From assembly GCA_900546615.1 (NCBI GenBank), contig URDJ01000027.1, forward strand, positions 1 through 41,810: 41,810 nt of DNA, given 5' to 3'. The position numbers and the translations under genes are program-made. A model generated the notes under the pieces. It ran no database searches and was not told where the DNA came from. It was given only the letters and a program-made list of their open reading frames with translations. This DNA is from an uncultured Eubacteriales bacterium (lineage in GTDB: Bacteria; Bacillota; Clostridia; Oscillospirales; Oscillospiraceae). Shown one piece after another: positions 30,835-39,692 of this stretch (position 1 is the stretch's first letter; each line of letters begins with the position of its first letter).

Positions 30835-32835
30835 GTGAATAAAAAGATACAGAGGCTGGTCGAGCCGAATATAAGGCTATACCTTTTCTTCATGGTGGCC
30901 TTTGCCGCGGCGTCGCTGTTTTTCGGGCAGTACCTGCTCGCGGCGATAGAGGGCGGCGTGATATTGCTGCTCGTTATCTGCTCGCTGTTCGTGTCGAGGC
31001 GGAAGCGGCGGGAGCTGATGGAGTATATCGAGTCCGTGACCTACGACGCGGACACGGCGAAGAACAATACGCTGCTCAATTTTCCGCTGCCGATGGCGGT
31101 GTTCTCGCTCAATGACTCGAGGGTGATTTGGGCGAACCAGATATTCTTCAACATGTGCGGGGTGTCAGGCTCGAGGTTCGAGGCGAGGCTGGACGAGCTG
31201 GTCCCGGACTTCAGCGGCAAGTGGCTGCTGGAGGGAAAGACGCAATACCCCGGCCTGCTCACGATGAACGACCGGAAGTACCAGATACACGGGAACATCA
31301 TACGCCCGGCGGAGGAAGAAAAGGAAAAGGGCCACGGGTTTATGGGCATCGCGTACTGGGTGGACGTGACGGAGTACGACGATATCAGGATAAAATACGA
31401 GGACACGCGGCCGGTCATAGCGACTATAGTCATAGATAACTATGACGAGCTGGTGAAGAACCACCCGGACAGGATAAAGAACGACCTGCGCGACGCGGTG
31501 GAGGACAGCATATCCCAGTGGTGCGACGGGAAGGACGGCTTTTTGAGGAGGTACGACCGGGACAGGTACGTCTTCATCTTCGAGGAGCGCTGGCTGGAGT
31601 CGATGAAGGCGGAGAAGTTCTCGCTGCTCAACCAGGTACATTCGGTCGTAAGCCCCTCGGGCATACACGCGACGATAAGCATAGGCGTGGGGCACGACGG
31701 CTCAGGCTTTGGGGAGGATTACCAGTTCAGCTCGCTGGCGGCGGAGATGGCGCTCTCGAGGGGCGGCGACCAGGCCGTCATAAAGAATCGGTTCAACTTC
31801 GAGTTTTTCGGCGGCCGCGGCAACGAGGTCGAGACGAGGACGAAGGTCAAGAGCCGCGTCATGGCGAATGCGCTGGCGGAGCTTATCGCGGACTCGTCGC
31901 GGGTGTTCGTCATGGGCCACAAGTTCGCGGACCTCGACGCGGTGGGCTCGTCGGTGGCGGTGTGCTGCATAGCGCGGAAGAAGGGCAAGCTTTGCCGGAT
32001 AGTGATAGACCCGGTGAAGAACAGCTCTCAGCTGCTCATTGAGAAGATGAAGAACGACCCGGAGTACCGCAACGCCTTCATAACGCCTCAGGACGCGATG
32101 CTGCAGGCGGATGGACGGAGCCTGCTGGTGGTGGTGGATACGAACCGGCCTGAGCAGGTGGAGGACCAGAACCTGCTGGATGCCTGCAACAGGGTGGCGG
32201 TCATCGACCACCACCGGCGCGCGGCCTCGTATATACAGAACGCGGACCTGATGTTCCACGAGCCCTACGCCTCGTCGGTGTGCGAGCTCATGAGCGAGGT
32301 GCTGCAGGAGATCGTGGATACGGAGGACATACTGCGCAGCGAGGCGGAGGCAATGCTGGCGGGCATCGTGCTGGATACGAAGAACTTCACCATCAGGACG
32401 GGCGAGCGTACCTTCGACGCGGCGGCGTTTTTGCGGCGCGCGGGGGCTGATACGACTGAGGTGAAGAAGCTGCTGCAAAACGACATGGAGCACACCGTCG
32501 CGAGATATAAGATACTGCAGAGCGCGCAGCTCTACCGCGGGAACATCGCGGTGGCGGTGCCGCAGACGCCGCAGGACCGGGTGGTCGTGGCGCAGGCGGC
32601 GGACGAGCTGCTGAATATCTCCGGGGTCGAGGTGTCGTTCGTGGTCACGCCGACGGAGGACGGAGGCGCGAATATCTCGGCGAGGTCGATAGGGGATATG
32701 AACGCGCAGATGATAATGGAGAAGCTGGGCGGCGGCGGCAACCGCTCGGCGGCGGCGGCGCAGCTGAAGGATACGAGCCTGAGGGACGCCGTGAACGACC
32801 TGTTTGCCGCGATAGACGATTATCTGGACGGCTGA
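30835..32835 (+). CDS. gdpP: Cyclic-di-AMP phosphodiesterase GdpP
   Basis: A 666-residue membrane enzyme that hydrolyses c-di-AMP to pApA. Two transmembrane helices (about 14-33 and 36-53) precede a PAS-like domain (about 75-190), a degenerate GGDEF domain (about 195-330; ALSRGGDQAVIK), and the catalytic DHH-DHHA1 module: GHKFADLDAVGS (H362, D366, D368), VVVDTN, VIDHHRR (D458, H459, H460) and GGGGNRSAAA near 632. All metal ligands are present. The GTG start at 30835 has GGGAGG 11 nt upstream. The order gdpP-rplI-dnaB is widely conserved in Firmicutes, linking c-di-AMP turnover to replication and translation genes. Confidence 0.95.
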   Translation: MNKKIQRLVEPNIRLYLFFMVAFAAASLFFGQYLLAAIEGGVILLLVICSLFVSRRKRRELMEYIESVTYDADTAKNNTLLNFPLPMAVFSLNDSRVIWANQIFFNMCGVSGSRFEARLDELVPDFSGKWLLEGKTQYPGLLTMNDRKYQIHGNIIRPAEEEKEKGHGFMGIAYWVDVTEYDDIRIKYEDTRPVIATIVIDNYDELVKNHPDRIKNDLRDAVEDSISQWCDGKDGFLRRYDRDRYVFIFEERWLESMKAEKFSLLNQVHSVVSPSGIHATISIGVGHDGSGFGEDYQFSSLAAEMALSRGGDQAVIKNRFNFEFFGGRGNEVETRTKVKSRVMANALAELIADSSRVFVMGHKFADLDAVGSSVAVCCIARKKGKLCRIVIDPVKNSSQLLIEKMKNDPEYRNAFITPQDAMLQADGRSLLVVVDTNRPEQVEDQNLLDACNRVAVIDHHRRAASYIQNADLMFHEPYASSVCELMSEVLQEIVDTEDILRSEAEAMLAGIVLDTKNFTIRTGERTFDAAAFLRRAGADTTEVKKLLQNDMEHTVARYKILQSAQLYRGNIAVAVPQTPQDRVVVAQAADELLNISGVEVSFVVTPTEDGGANISARSIGDMNAQMIMEKLGGGGNRSAAAAQLKDTSLRDAVNDLFAAIDDYLDG

Positions 32836-32865
32836 TGAGGCCGGTTTGGGAAAGGGAGACGAGCC

Positions 32866-33315
32866 ATGAAGGTCATATTCAACGTTGATGTCAGGGGACA
32901 GGGCAAGAAGGGCGAGATGAAGGAGGTCTCGGACGGCTACGCGAGGAACTACCTGCTGCCTCGGAAGCTGGCGAGCGAGGCTACGCCGGACGCGCTCAAC
33001 GCGATAAAGCTCAAGGAGAAGGCAAAGGCGGCGCAGATGGCGAAGGAGAAGGCGCTGGCGGAGGAGAACGCGAAGCGGCTCTCGGGCGTGGTCGTGCAGA
33101 TAAAGGCGAAGGCGGGCCAGGGCGGCAGGCTGTTCGGTGCTGTGACGAGCCAGGAGATATCGGACGCGCTCCGTGCCCAGCACGGGATAGAGATAGAGAA
33201 GAACAAAATAGTACAGGCGGAGCCGATAAAGCAGTTTGGGACGTATGAAGTGAAGGCGAAGCTTGGCTACGAGGTATCGGGCACAATAAATCTGATAGTG
33301 ACGGAGCAGAAATAA
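32866..33315 (+). CDS. rplI: 50S ribosomal protein L9
   Basis: A 149-residue protein with the L9 signature: [36 protein letters not shown] (N-terminal rRNA-binding domain), a long connecting helix (about 41-75, [29 protein letters not shown]) and a C-terminal domain with [17 protein letters not shown]9 binds 23S rRNA near the L1 stalk and helps maintain reading frame. AGGGAG lies 7 nt upstream. Isoleucine is mostly AUA, unusual for a ribosomal protein gene in a GC-rich genome. Confidence 0.97.
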   Translation: MKVIFNVDVRGQGKKGEMKEVSDGYARNYLLPRKLASEATPDALNAIKLKEKAKAAQMAKEKALAEENAKRLSGVVVQIKAKAGQGGRLFGAVTSQEISDALRAQHGIEIEKNKIVQAEPIKQFGTYEVKAKLGYEVSGTINLIVTEQK

Positions 33316-33330
33316 GGTCGGAGGACGCTG

Positions 33331-34674
33331 ATGGAGGAGCTTCTGGGGCGGCGGACGCCGTATTCGGCGGCGGCCGAGCAGGCGGTCATAGGCTCGATGC
33401 TGATAGACGCGCGCTGCATACCCGAGGTCGTAGACAAGGTGAAGTCGGCGGACTTCTATATACAGGCGAACCGGGAGATATTTGAGACGATGTACTCCAT
33501 GTTCGCCTACGGGCAGACGATAGACCCGGTGACGGTACTGGACCAGATGAAGGTCCGGGGCGTGAGCCACGACAATACCGAGCAGTATTTGAAGGAACTC
33601 ATGCTGGTGACGCCGACAGCGGCGAATGTGCTGGAGTACGCGGCCATAGTGCGTGACCGCGCGCTTCTGCGCGCTCTGGGGACGGTGGCGGACGAGATAT
33701 CGAAGCTGGTGTACGAGGGAGCGGGCGAGGCGGACAGCATGCTCGAGGCTGCAGAGCGGAAGATATTTGCACTGAGTAAAGACCGGAGCCTCGGCGGGCT
33801 TGAGCCTGTGGCGACGGTCGTGCAGAGGGTATACGATAATATCTCGGAGGCGGCGGACTCGGAGGGTGGTACGCCGGGGATAACGACCGGCATGAAAGAG
33901 CTGGACAATACCATTCTGGGCATGGGGTCTGGCGACCTGATACTGGTAGCGTCGAGGCCGGGCATGGGCAAGACGAGCATAGGGCTGAACGTAGCGCTGT
34001 CGGCGGCAAAGGCGACGGGGAAGACTGTTGCGGTGTTTTCGCTGGAGATGACGAGGGAGCAGCTGGTGATGAGGCTGCTGGCGGGCGAGGCGCTGGTGGA
34101 CAGCAAGAAGCTGCAGACGGGCAAGCTGACGAACGACGAGTGGAAGCGCATAGGCTCGGCTGCGGGCGTGCTGAGCGAGACGGATATAAGGATAGACGAC
34201 AACCCGACGCTGACGGTGGCGGAGATGAACGCGCAGTGCCGCAGGCTCAAGAATCTGGGGCTTATCGTGGTGGACTACCTGCAGCTGATGCAGTCGGCGG
34301 GCAGCGGGAACAGCTGGGCGAACGAAAGCCGCACACAGGCGGTGTCGGACATAAGCCGGATGATGAAGATCATGGCGAAGGAGCTGGGCGTACCGGTGCT
34401 GTGCCTGAGCCAGCTGTCGAGGGCGAACGAGAAGCGGCAGGACAGAAGGCCGATGCTCTCGGACCTGCGCGAGTCGGGCGCAATAGAGCAGGATGCGGAT
34501 GTAGTCATGGGCATATACAGGGAAGGATATTATAATAACGAGTGCGAGAACCCGAACGAGGCGGAGCTTATCATACTCAAGAACCGGCGCGGTCAGACCG
34601 GCACGCTGAACATGATGTGGCTGCCGGAGTACACGTCGTTCGTGGCGCTGGACAAGAGGCACAGCGATGAATGA
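33331..34674 (+). CDS. dnaB: Replicative DNA helicase
   Basis: A 447-residue helicase. The N-terminal domain (about 1-110; PYSAAAEQAVIGSMLID) contacts primase; the RecA-like ATPase has Walker A SRPGMGKTS (K214, T215), Walker B LIVVDYLQLM, SQLSRANEKR and DLRESGAIEQDADVV, and an arginine finger region near NRRGQTG. It unwinds DNA at the fork as a hexamer. There is no intein. GGAGG lies 6 nt upstream of ATG 33331; the stop overlaps tilS by 8 nt. Confidence 0.97.
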   Translation: MEELLGRRTPYSAAAEQAVIGSMLIDARCIPEVVDKVKSADFYIQANREIFETMYSMFAYGQTIDPVTVLDQMKVRGVSHDNTEQYLKELMLVTPTAANVLEYAAIVRDRALLRALGTVADEISKLVYEGAGEADSMLEAAERKIFALSKDRSLGGLEPVATVVQRVYDNISEAADSEGGTPGITTGMKELDNTILGMGSGDLILVASRPGMGKTSIGLNVALSAAKATGKTVAVFSLEMTREQLVMRLLAGEALVDSKKLQTGKLTNDEWKRIGSAAGVLSETDIRIDDNPTLTVAEMNAQCRRLKNLGLIVVDYLQLMQSAGSGNSWANESRTQAVSDISRMMKIMAKELGVPVLCLSQLSRANEKRQDRRPMLSDLRESGAIEQDADVVMGIYREGYYNNECENPNEAELIILKNRRGQTGTLNMMWLPEYTSFVALDKRHSDE

Positions 34675-35965
34675 GGCTCTGGTGCCGGAGGGAGGCAAAG
34701 TGCTCTGCGCAGTCTCGGGCGGAGCGGACTCGGTGTATCTGCTGTGCAGGCTGAAGGAACTGGCGGAGGCCGGCAGGTGCACGATCGAAGCGGCGCACTT
34801 CAATCACTGCCTGAGGGGAGCAGAGTCGGAGAGAGACGAGGCTTTCGTCAGGGAGCTGTGCGGGAAGCTGGGAATAGAGGCTCATTTCGGCCGCGGCGAC
34901 GTCGCGGCTTTTGCGGTGCAGATGGGACTGGGCACGGAGGACGCGGCGAGGAGACTGCGGTACGCTTTCCTTGAGGAGACGGCGGAGCGGACAGGTGCGG
35001 CGGCGATAGCGACTGCGCATACGGCGAACGACAACGCGGAGACGATGCTGCTGAATCTGGCCAGAGGCTCGGGCCTGCGCGGGCTGTGCGGAATACCTGA
35101 GCGCCGGGGCAGGATAATAAGACCGATACTGGATACGACGAGACAGGAGATAGAGGAATATCTCGAGGCTAAGGGCATGGCCCACGTGGAAGACAGCACG
35201 AACGCCGCTGACGACTATGCGCGCAACCGGATACGGCACCGGGCGGTGCCGGCGCTTGAGAGCGTGAACCCTGAGTTCGCGCGCGCGGCGACTCGCGCGG
35301 CGGCGCTGTTGAGGCGGGACGAGGAATACCTGGAGGGCCTTGCGAGGGAGTTTCTGGGGAAGCACCCGGAGGGCATCCCCTGCGGGGAACTGCTGGAGCT
35401 GCCGTTGCCGGTGTCAACGCGGGCGTTGAGGCTGGCGTCGGGCGCCTCGCTGTCGGAGCGACAGGTGGACGCGGCGCTGGAGCTTGCGCGCGGCAAGGGT
35501 CTGGGATACCTGAGCATGCCGGGGACGCGGCTCAAAAGGGAGCGCGGACTCCTGAACTTCGGCCGGGAGGAAGCAGGTGAGACGATGCCGGACAGAGCGC
35601 TTGAGCTGGATGGCAGGACGGAGATACCGGAGGCCGGCATTGGGTTAGTGTGCCGGAGACTGGATGAGGCAGGCGAAATTCACAGTTCATTAAACACTTT
35701 TTTCTTTAAATGTGAGAATATCTGTGGTACTATAACCTGTACGCCGAAACGGGACGGAGACAAAATAAGGCTGGATGGCCGCGGGTGCACGAAGAAGCTG
35801 AAGGAGCTGTTTTCGGAGCGCGGGCTGAGCCTTGAGGAGCGGCGCGCGGCGGTCGTGCTGAGGGACGAAGCGGGGCCGGTGGCGGTCGTGGGCTTCGGCG
35901 CGGCGGAGCGGATGCGGCCCGGGAAGGGCGACGCGGCGCTGAGAGTGGATGTAATAAAATTATAA
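34667..35965 (+). CDS. tilS: tRNA(Ile)-lysidine synthase
   Basis: A 432-residue enzyme that converts C34 of tRNA-Ile(CAU) to lysidine so that it reads AUA. The PP-loop is AVSGGADSVYLL near residue 15; AAHFNHCLRGAESERDEAFV, ATAHTANDNAETMLLNLARG and the catalytic-domain end DSTNAADDYARNRIRH are all typical. A C-terminal TilS_C domain (about 340-430; KRDGDKIRLDGRGCTKKLKELFSERGL) is present. Bases 35685-35745, within the C-terminal linker, are markedly AT-rich but keep the frame. The start overlaps the dnaB end by 8 nt. This enzyme matters here because AUA is common in the surrounding genes. Confidence 0.94.
   Translation: MNEALVPEGGKVLCAVSGGADSVYLLCRLKELAEAGRCTIEAAHFNHCLRGAESERDEAFVRELCGKLGIEAHFGRGDVAAFAVQMGLGTEDAARRLRYAFLEETAERTGAAAIATAHTANDNAETMLLNLARGSGLRGLCGIPERRGRIIRPILDTTRQEIEEYLEAKGMAHVEDSTNAADDYARNRIRHRAVPALESVNPEFARAATRAAALLRRDEEYLEGLAREFLGKHPEGIPCGELLELPLPVSTRALRLASGASLSERQVDAALELARGKGLGYLSMPGTRLKRERGLLNFGREEAGETMPDRALELDGRTEIPEAGIGLVCRRLDEAGEIHSSLNTFFFKCENICGTITCTPKRDGDKIRLDGRGCTKKLKELFSERGLSLEERRAAVVLRDEAGPVAVVGFGAAERMRPGKGDAALRVDVIKL
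35705..35733 (+). promoter_or_regulatory. Possible internal promoter for hpt-ftsH inside tilS
   Basis: TTTAAA (35705-35710), 17-bp spacer, TACTAT (35728-35733), in an AT-rich island of a GC-rich gene. Hexamers are imperfect, and the leader to hpt would be about 255 nt. Confidence 0.3.
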
Positions 35966-35994
35966 ATTCATAAATGGGTCGGGGGACAGGCAAA

Positions 35995-36531
35995 ATGAGA
36001 GAGGATATGGAGAGGATACTGCTGACGGAGGCTGAGCTGAAGGAGCGCGTGGCCGAGTTGGGCAGGCAGATAACGGAGGATTACGCGGGCAGGGAGCCGA
36101 TATTCGTGGGCGTGCTCAAGGGCTGCTTTATATTCATGGCGGACCTGCTAAGGAGCGTGGAACTGCACTGCACGATGGATTTCATGGCGGTTTCGTCGTA
36201 CGGCGACGGGACGACGACGACCGGCGCTGTGAAGATAAATAAGGACTTGTCGCGGGATATCGCGGGCAAGGATGTCATAATAGTGGAGGATATACTGGAC
36301 AGCGGCGTGACGCTGAGTTATCTGAAAAACTACCTGTCGGTGAGGCAGCCGGCGTCGATAAAGATAATAACGCTGCTGGATAAGCCCTCGAGGCGGAAGG
36401 CGGACATCACGGCGGACTACTCGGGCTTTGAGGTGGAGGACGCCTTTGTCGTGGGCTACGGCCTGGATTACGCGGAGAGGTACAGGAACCTGCCGTATAT
36501 TGGCATATTGAAGCCGGAAGTGTACGCCTGA
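35995..36531 (+). CDS. hpt: Hypoxanthine phosphoribosyltransferase
   Basis: A 178-residue enzyme making IMP (and usually GMP) from the free base and PRPP. It shows ERILLTEAELKERVAELGRQI, FVGVLKGCFIFMADLLR, the flexible loop MAVSSYGDGTTTTG, the PRPP motif VIIVEDILDSGVTL and RRKADITADYSGFEVEDAFVVGYGLDYAERYRNLPYIGIL, all as expected. It completes the purine salvage route begun by DeoD elsewhere in the window. The start at 35995 has GGGGG 9 nt upstream; ATG 36007 has its site too close. tilS-hpt-ftsH is a conserved Firmicute order. Confidence 0.96.
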   Translation: MREDMERILLTEAELKERVAELGRQITEDYAGREPIFVGVLKGCFIFMADLLRSVELHCTMDFMAVSSYGDGTTTTGAVKINKDLSRDIAGKDVIIVEDILDSGVTLSYLKNYLSVRQPASIKIITLLDKPSRRKADITADYSGFEVEDAFVVGYGLDYAERYRNLPYIGILKPEVYA

Positions 36532-36579
36532 GCGCGGGCGTTCATATACAGTGAAGTATCCGAAGGATGTGAAGAATAG

Positions 36580-38595
36580 TTGAAACCTCAGAGGAACCGG
36601 GCGCGTGACCTCGGTTTTTACGTACTCATAATGATCATACTGCTGGCGGTCGTGTATACTATGACGACGCCGAGCGTGTCCGAGGAGATGGTGTACTCGG
36701 ACGTGGTGGACCTGTTCAAAAACGAGCAGGTGGAGAGCTTCGTGATACGCGGCTCGGACATCATCATCACGAAGAAGGGGGCGCAGCCGGGCGAATCGGC
36801 CGTGACCTACAGCCTCTATGACGTGAGCTACTTTCTGCTGCAGATGGGCGACCTCATCGATGAGCAGCACGAGGCGGGCATAATCAAGGACTACGACCTG
36901 GACGAGGGCTTTGTCTGGCCGTGGTGGGCGAGCATGATACCGTACCTGCTGCTCATAGGCGTGATGTTCGCGCTGTGGTACTATATGATGAACAAGTCGG
37001 GCGGCGGTGCGCCGGGCGTCGGCAAGTTCGGCAAGGCGCGCACGAAGCTTGGCAGCGAAGAGCAGAAAAAGGTGACCTTCGCCGACGTCGCCGGCTGCGA
37101 CGAGGAGAAGGCCGAACTGCAGGAGGTCGTGAGCTTCCTGAAGAACCCGCGGGCATATACGGAGATGGGCGCGAGGATACCGAAGGGCGTGCTGCTGGTC
37201 GGCCCTCCGGGCACGGGCAAGACGCTCATTGCCAAGGCCGTCGCGGGCGAGGCGGGCGTGCAGTTTTTGTCGATATCCGGCTCGGACTTCGTTGAGCTGT
37301 ACGTCGGCGTTGGTGCGTCGAGGGTCAGGGACCTGTTCGACCAGGCGAAGAAGGTCGCCCCGGCCATCATATTCATTGACGAGATAGACGCCGTCGGCCG
37401 GCAGAGGGGCTCGGGCCTCGGCGGCGGCCACGACGAGAGAGAGCAGACCCTGAACCAGCTGCTCGTCGAGATGGACGGCTTCACGAATAACGAGGGCGTC
37501 ATCGTCATGGCGGCGACGAACCGGGACGATATACTGGATAACGCCCTGACGAGGCCGGGCCGCTTCGACCGGAGGGTGTATATCGGCCTGCCGGATATAA
37601 GGGGCCGCGAGGCGATACTGCGCGTGCACGCCAGAGGCAAGCCGCTGGGGGACGACGTGGATCTGAACTCGATAGCGAGGGGTACGCCGGGATTCTCCGG
37701 CGCGGACCTGGAGAACCTGCTGAACGAAGCGGCGCTCATGGCTGTGTCGAACGGCAGACGGTTCATCACCTCTTATGAGATAGAGGAAGCCATCCGCAAG
37801 GTGCAGATGGGTCCGGAGAAAAAGAGCAAGGTCATGAGCGACCGTGCGCGGAAGCTGACGGCCTACCACGAGGGCGGCCACGCGGTCGTGTCCGAGTTCC
37901 TCGAGCATACGGACCCGGTGCACTATATCACGATCATCCCGCGCGGGCCTTCGGGCGGCGCGACGTATTTCCGGCCGAAGGAGGATTTGGAGAACTTCCA
38001 TTCGTACTCAGAGCTGTTCGAGAATATCGTGGTGTCGCTGGGCGGCCGCGTGTCGGAAAAGCTGTTTTTGGACGATATCTCGACGGGCGCGTCGGGGGAT
38101 ATACAGCAGGCGACGAACCTTGCGCGGGCTATGGTGACGCAGTTCGGCATGAGCGAGAAGCTGGGGCCGATAAGCTACGACTCGTCGGGCCACAGCATCT
38201 TCATCGGGCGGGACTTCGGCACGACCAAGAGCTACTCGGAGGAGACGGCGGCGATCATCGACGAGGAGGTCAAGCGCATCTTCGACGAGGCGAGCGCGAA
38301 GGCGGAGAGCATCCTGACCGAGCACGCGGATATCATAAAGGGCCTTGCGGACTACCTGCTGAAGAACGAGAGCATGGAGGGAGAGGACTTCAGCCGCTAC
38401 TGCCGGACAGGGAAGCTGCCTGAGAAAAAGGCCCCGCCGAGGCCGCGGGATAATACAATAGAGCCGCCGGCGAGGCATATAAGTTATACCTTCGACGAGC
38501 CGGCGACGATACCGGCACCCGAGGCTGAGCCGGAACAGTCGAAGACGGAACCGGAGACGAAGCCTGAGGGCGACGGGGAAGACAATAAGCAATAA
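36580..38595 (+). CDS. ftsH: ATP-dependent zinc metalloprotease FtsH
   Basis: A 671-residue membrane AAA protease that extracts and degrades damaged membrane proteins and some cytosolic regulators. Transmembrane helices lie near 11-29 and 113-135, with a roughly 80-residue outer loop between them. AAA module: Walker A GPPGTGKT (208-215), Walker [15 protein letters not shown] with [19 protein letters not shown]. The zinc site is HEGGH (430-434), a normal HExxH variant of HEAGH, with the later Asp ligand region near SGDIQQAT. The C-terminus is a disordered Pro/Glu tail (about 615-671). The start is TTG 36580, matching the usual family N-terminus, with a weak, distant AAGGA. Confidence 0.96.
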   Translation: MKPQRNRARDLGFYVLIMIILLAVVYTMTTPSVSEEMVYSDVVDLFKNEQVESFVIRGSDIIITKKGAQPGESAVTYSLYDVSYFLLQMGDLIDEQHEAGIIKDYDLDEGFVWPWWASMIPYLLLIGVMFALWYYMMNKSGGGAPGVGKFGKARTKLGSEEQKKVTFADVAGCDEEKAELQEVVSFLKNPRAYTEMGARIPKGVLLVGPPGTGKTLIAKAVAGEAGVQFLSISGSDFVELYVGVGASRVRDLFDQAKKVAPAIIFIDEIDAVGRQRGSGLGGGHDEREQTLNQLLVEMDGFTNNEGVIVMAATNRDDILDNALTRPGRFDRRVYIGLPDIRGREAILRVHARGKPLGDDVDLNSIARGTPGFSGADLENLLNEAALMAVSNGRRFITSYEIEEAIRKVQMGPEKKSKVMSDRARKLTAYHEGGHAVVSEFLEHTDPVHYITIIPRGPSGGATYFRPKEDLENFHSYSELFENIVVSLGGRVSEKLFLDDISTGASGDIQQATNLARAMVTQFGMSEKLGPISYDSSGHSIFIGRDFGTTKSYSEETAAIIDEEVKRIFDEASAKAESILTEHADIIKGLADYLLKNESMEGEDFSRYCRTGKLPEKKAPPRPRDNTIEPPARHISYTFDEPATIPAPEAEPEQSKTEPETKPEGDGEDNKQ

Positions 38596-38611
38596 CTTGC
38601 ACAGGGCGGGG

Positions 38612-38637
38612 AGAGATTCCCGCCCTGAAACTGCGGG
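38612..38637 (+). other. Hairpin between ftsH and the PVA/BSH-family gene
   Basis: CAGGGCGGG / CCCGCCCTG (9 bp) around GAGAGATT. There is no T tract, so it is not a standard terminator; it may stabilise or process the polycistronic mRNA. Confidence 0.5.
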
Positions 38638-38676
38638 ATGGAGCCGACGCAGCGAATTGAAAGGCGGGCAGCAGGC

Positions 38677-39651
38677 ATGTGCACGAGCATAGCGTTTCCG
38701 GGACTGGAGCTTTATGGGCGGAACCTCGACCTCGAGTACCACTTTGGGGAGAAGGTGGTCATCACGCCGCGCGCCCATGGTTTTACCTTCCGGCACCTTG
38801 AACCGATGGAGAGGCACTACGCGATGATCGGCATGGCTTCTGTCGCGGAGGACACGCCGCTCTACGCCGAGGCTGTGAACGAGAAGGGCCTGTACATGGC
38901 GGGGCTGTACTTTCCGGGCAACGCCCGGTACTTTGACAGGCCGGAGAACGAAAGACTGAATGCCGCGCCCTGGGAGCTGATACCGCTCATACTGGGCGGC
39001 TGTGCCACGCTGAAGGAGGCAAGAGCCAAGCTCGAGCGAGTGCACCTGCTTGCCGAACCTTTTGCTCCTGGTTACCCGCTAGCAGCTCTGCATTGGCAGG
39101 TAGCCGCGCGGGACGGTTCTATTATAGCGGAGCCGATGGATGACGGACTGCATATCTACGAAGACAGACCGGGGGTGCTGACCAATAATCCGCCTTACCC
39201 TTACCAGCTCATGAACCTGACCAACTACCGCCGGCTCTCTGTCGAGGCGGGCGCAAACAGCTTTTGCCCGGAGCTGGGGCTGAACGTCTACGGCCAGGGC
39301 ATGGGAGCCATCGGACTGCCGGGCGACGCGTCTCCGATGTCGCGCTTTGTTCGTGCAAGCTTTCTGAAATGCCACGCGGACATGGGCGATGGGCGGCCTG
39401 AGCAGATAAGCCGTTTTTTCCGCCTGTTGGACGCAGTGGCAATGGTGAAGGGCAGCGTGGTCACGCCCGAGGGCAGGTTGGACGAAACGATATATACCTG
39501 CTGCGCTGACGCCCGGGCGGGAGTCTACTATTACAAGACCTACGACAGCTGCTGTGTCCACGCAGTTCGCATGAGTGAGACGTCGCGCGAGGGAGAGAAG
39601 CTCGGTGTTTTCCCGCTTGAGAACAGTCCGAGGTTTTGCTTTATTGAGTGA
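38677..39651 (+). CDS. Choloylglycine hydrolase family enzyme (penicillin V acylase / bile salt hydrolase)
   Basis: A 324-residue Ntn-hydrolase. The start is fixed by MCTS: Cys2 becomes the N-terminal nucleophile after Met removal. By alignment with C. perfringens bile salt hydrolase, whose sequence I recall, Arg18 and Asp21 correspond to R15 and D18 (GRNLD), Asn175 to N170 (GVLTNNP) and Arg228 to R223 (SPMSRF). Asn82 of bile salt hydrolases is replaced by Y77-Y78 context: AGLYFPGNA in place of AGLNFP, as in penicillin V acylases, where Tyr occupies this place. It has no signal peptide. It would cleave an amide such as a conjugated bile acid, penicillin V or an N-acyl signal. It is embedded between ftsH and ychF, with a poorly spaced Shine-Dalgarno. 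Confidence 0.9.
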   Translation: MCTSIAFPGLELYGRNLDLEYHFGEKVVITPRAHGFTFRHLEPMERHYAMIGMASVAEDTPLYAEAVNEKGLYMAGLYFPGNARYFDRPENERLNAAPWELIPLILGGCATLKEARAKLERVHLLAEPFAPGYPLAALHWQVAARDGSIIAEPMDDGLHIYEDRPGVLTNNPPYPYQLMNLTNYRRLSVEAGANSFCPELGLNVYGQGMGAIGLPGDASPMSRFVRASFLKCHADMGDGRPEQISRFFRLLDAVAMVKGSVVTPEGRLDETIYTCCADARAGVYYYKTYDSCCVHAVRMSETSREGEKLGVFPLENSPRFCFIE

Positions 39652-39692
39652 GCGGGCACAAAATATATGGAAACAAGGAGATGCAAAGATAG

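Noticed and set aside
31702..34803. Minus-strand open frame of 1033 codons opposite gdpP, rplI and dnaB
   Set aside because: Its product is rich in Arg, His and Leu without domains, and it spans three well-identified genes on the other strand; it is an antisense artefact of codon bias.
35685..35745. AT-rich island in tilS as a possible insertion or frame break
   Set aside because: The frame continues into a normal TilS C-terminal domain; the island is more likely a linker, perhaps with a weak internal promoter.
37867..37881. FtsH zinc motif HEGGH in place of HEAGH
   Set aside because: It still fits HExxH with the usual following residues, so it is a neutral variant and not a loss of activity.
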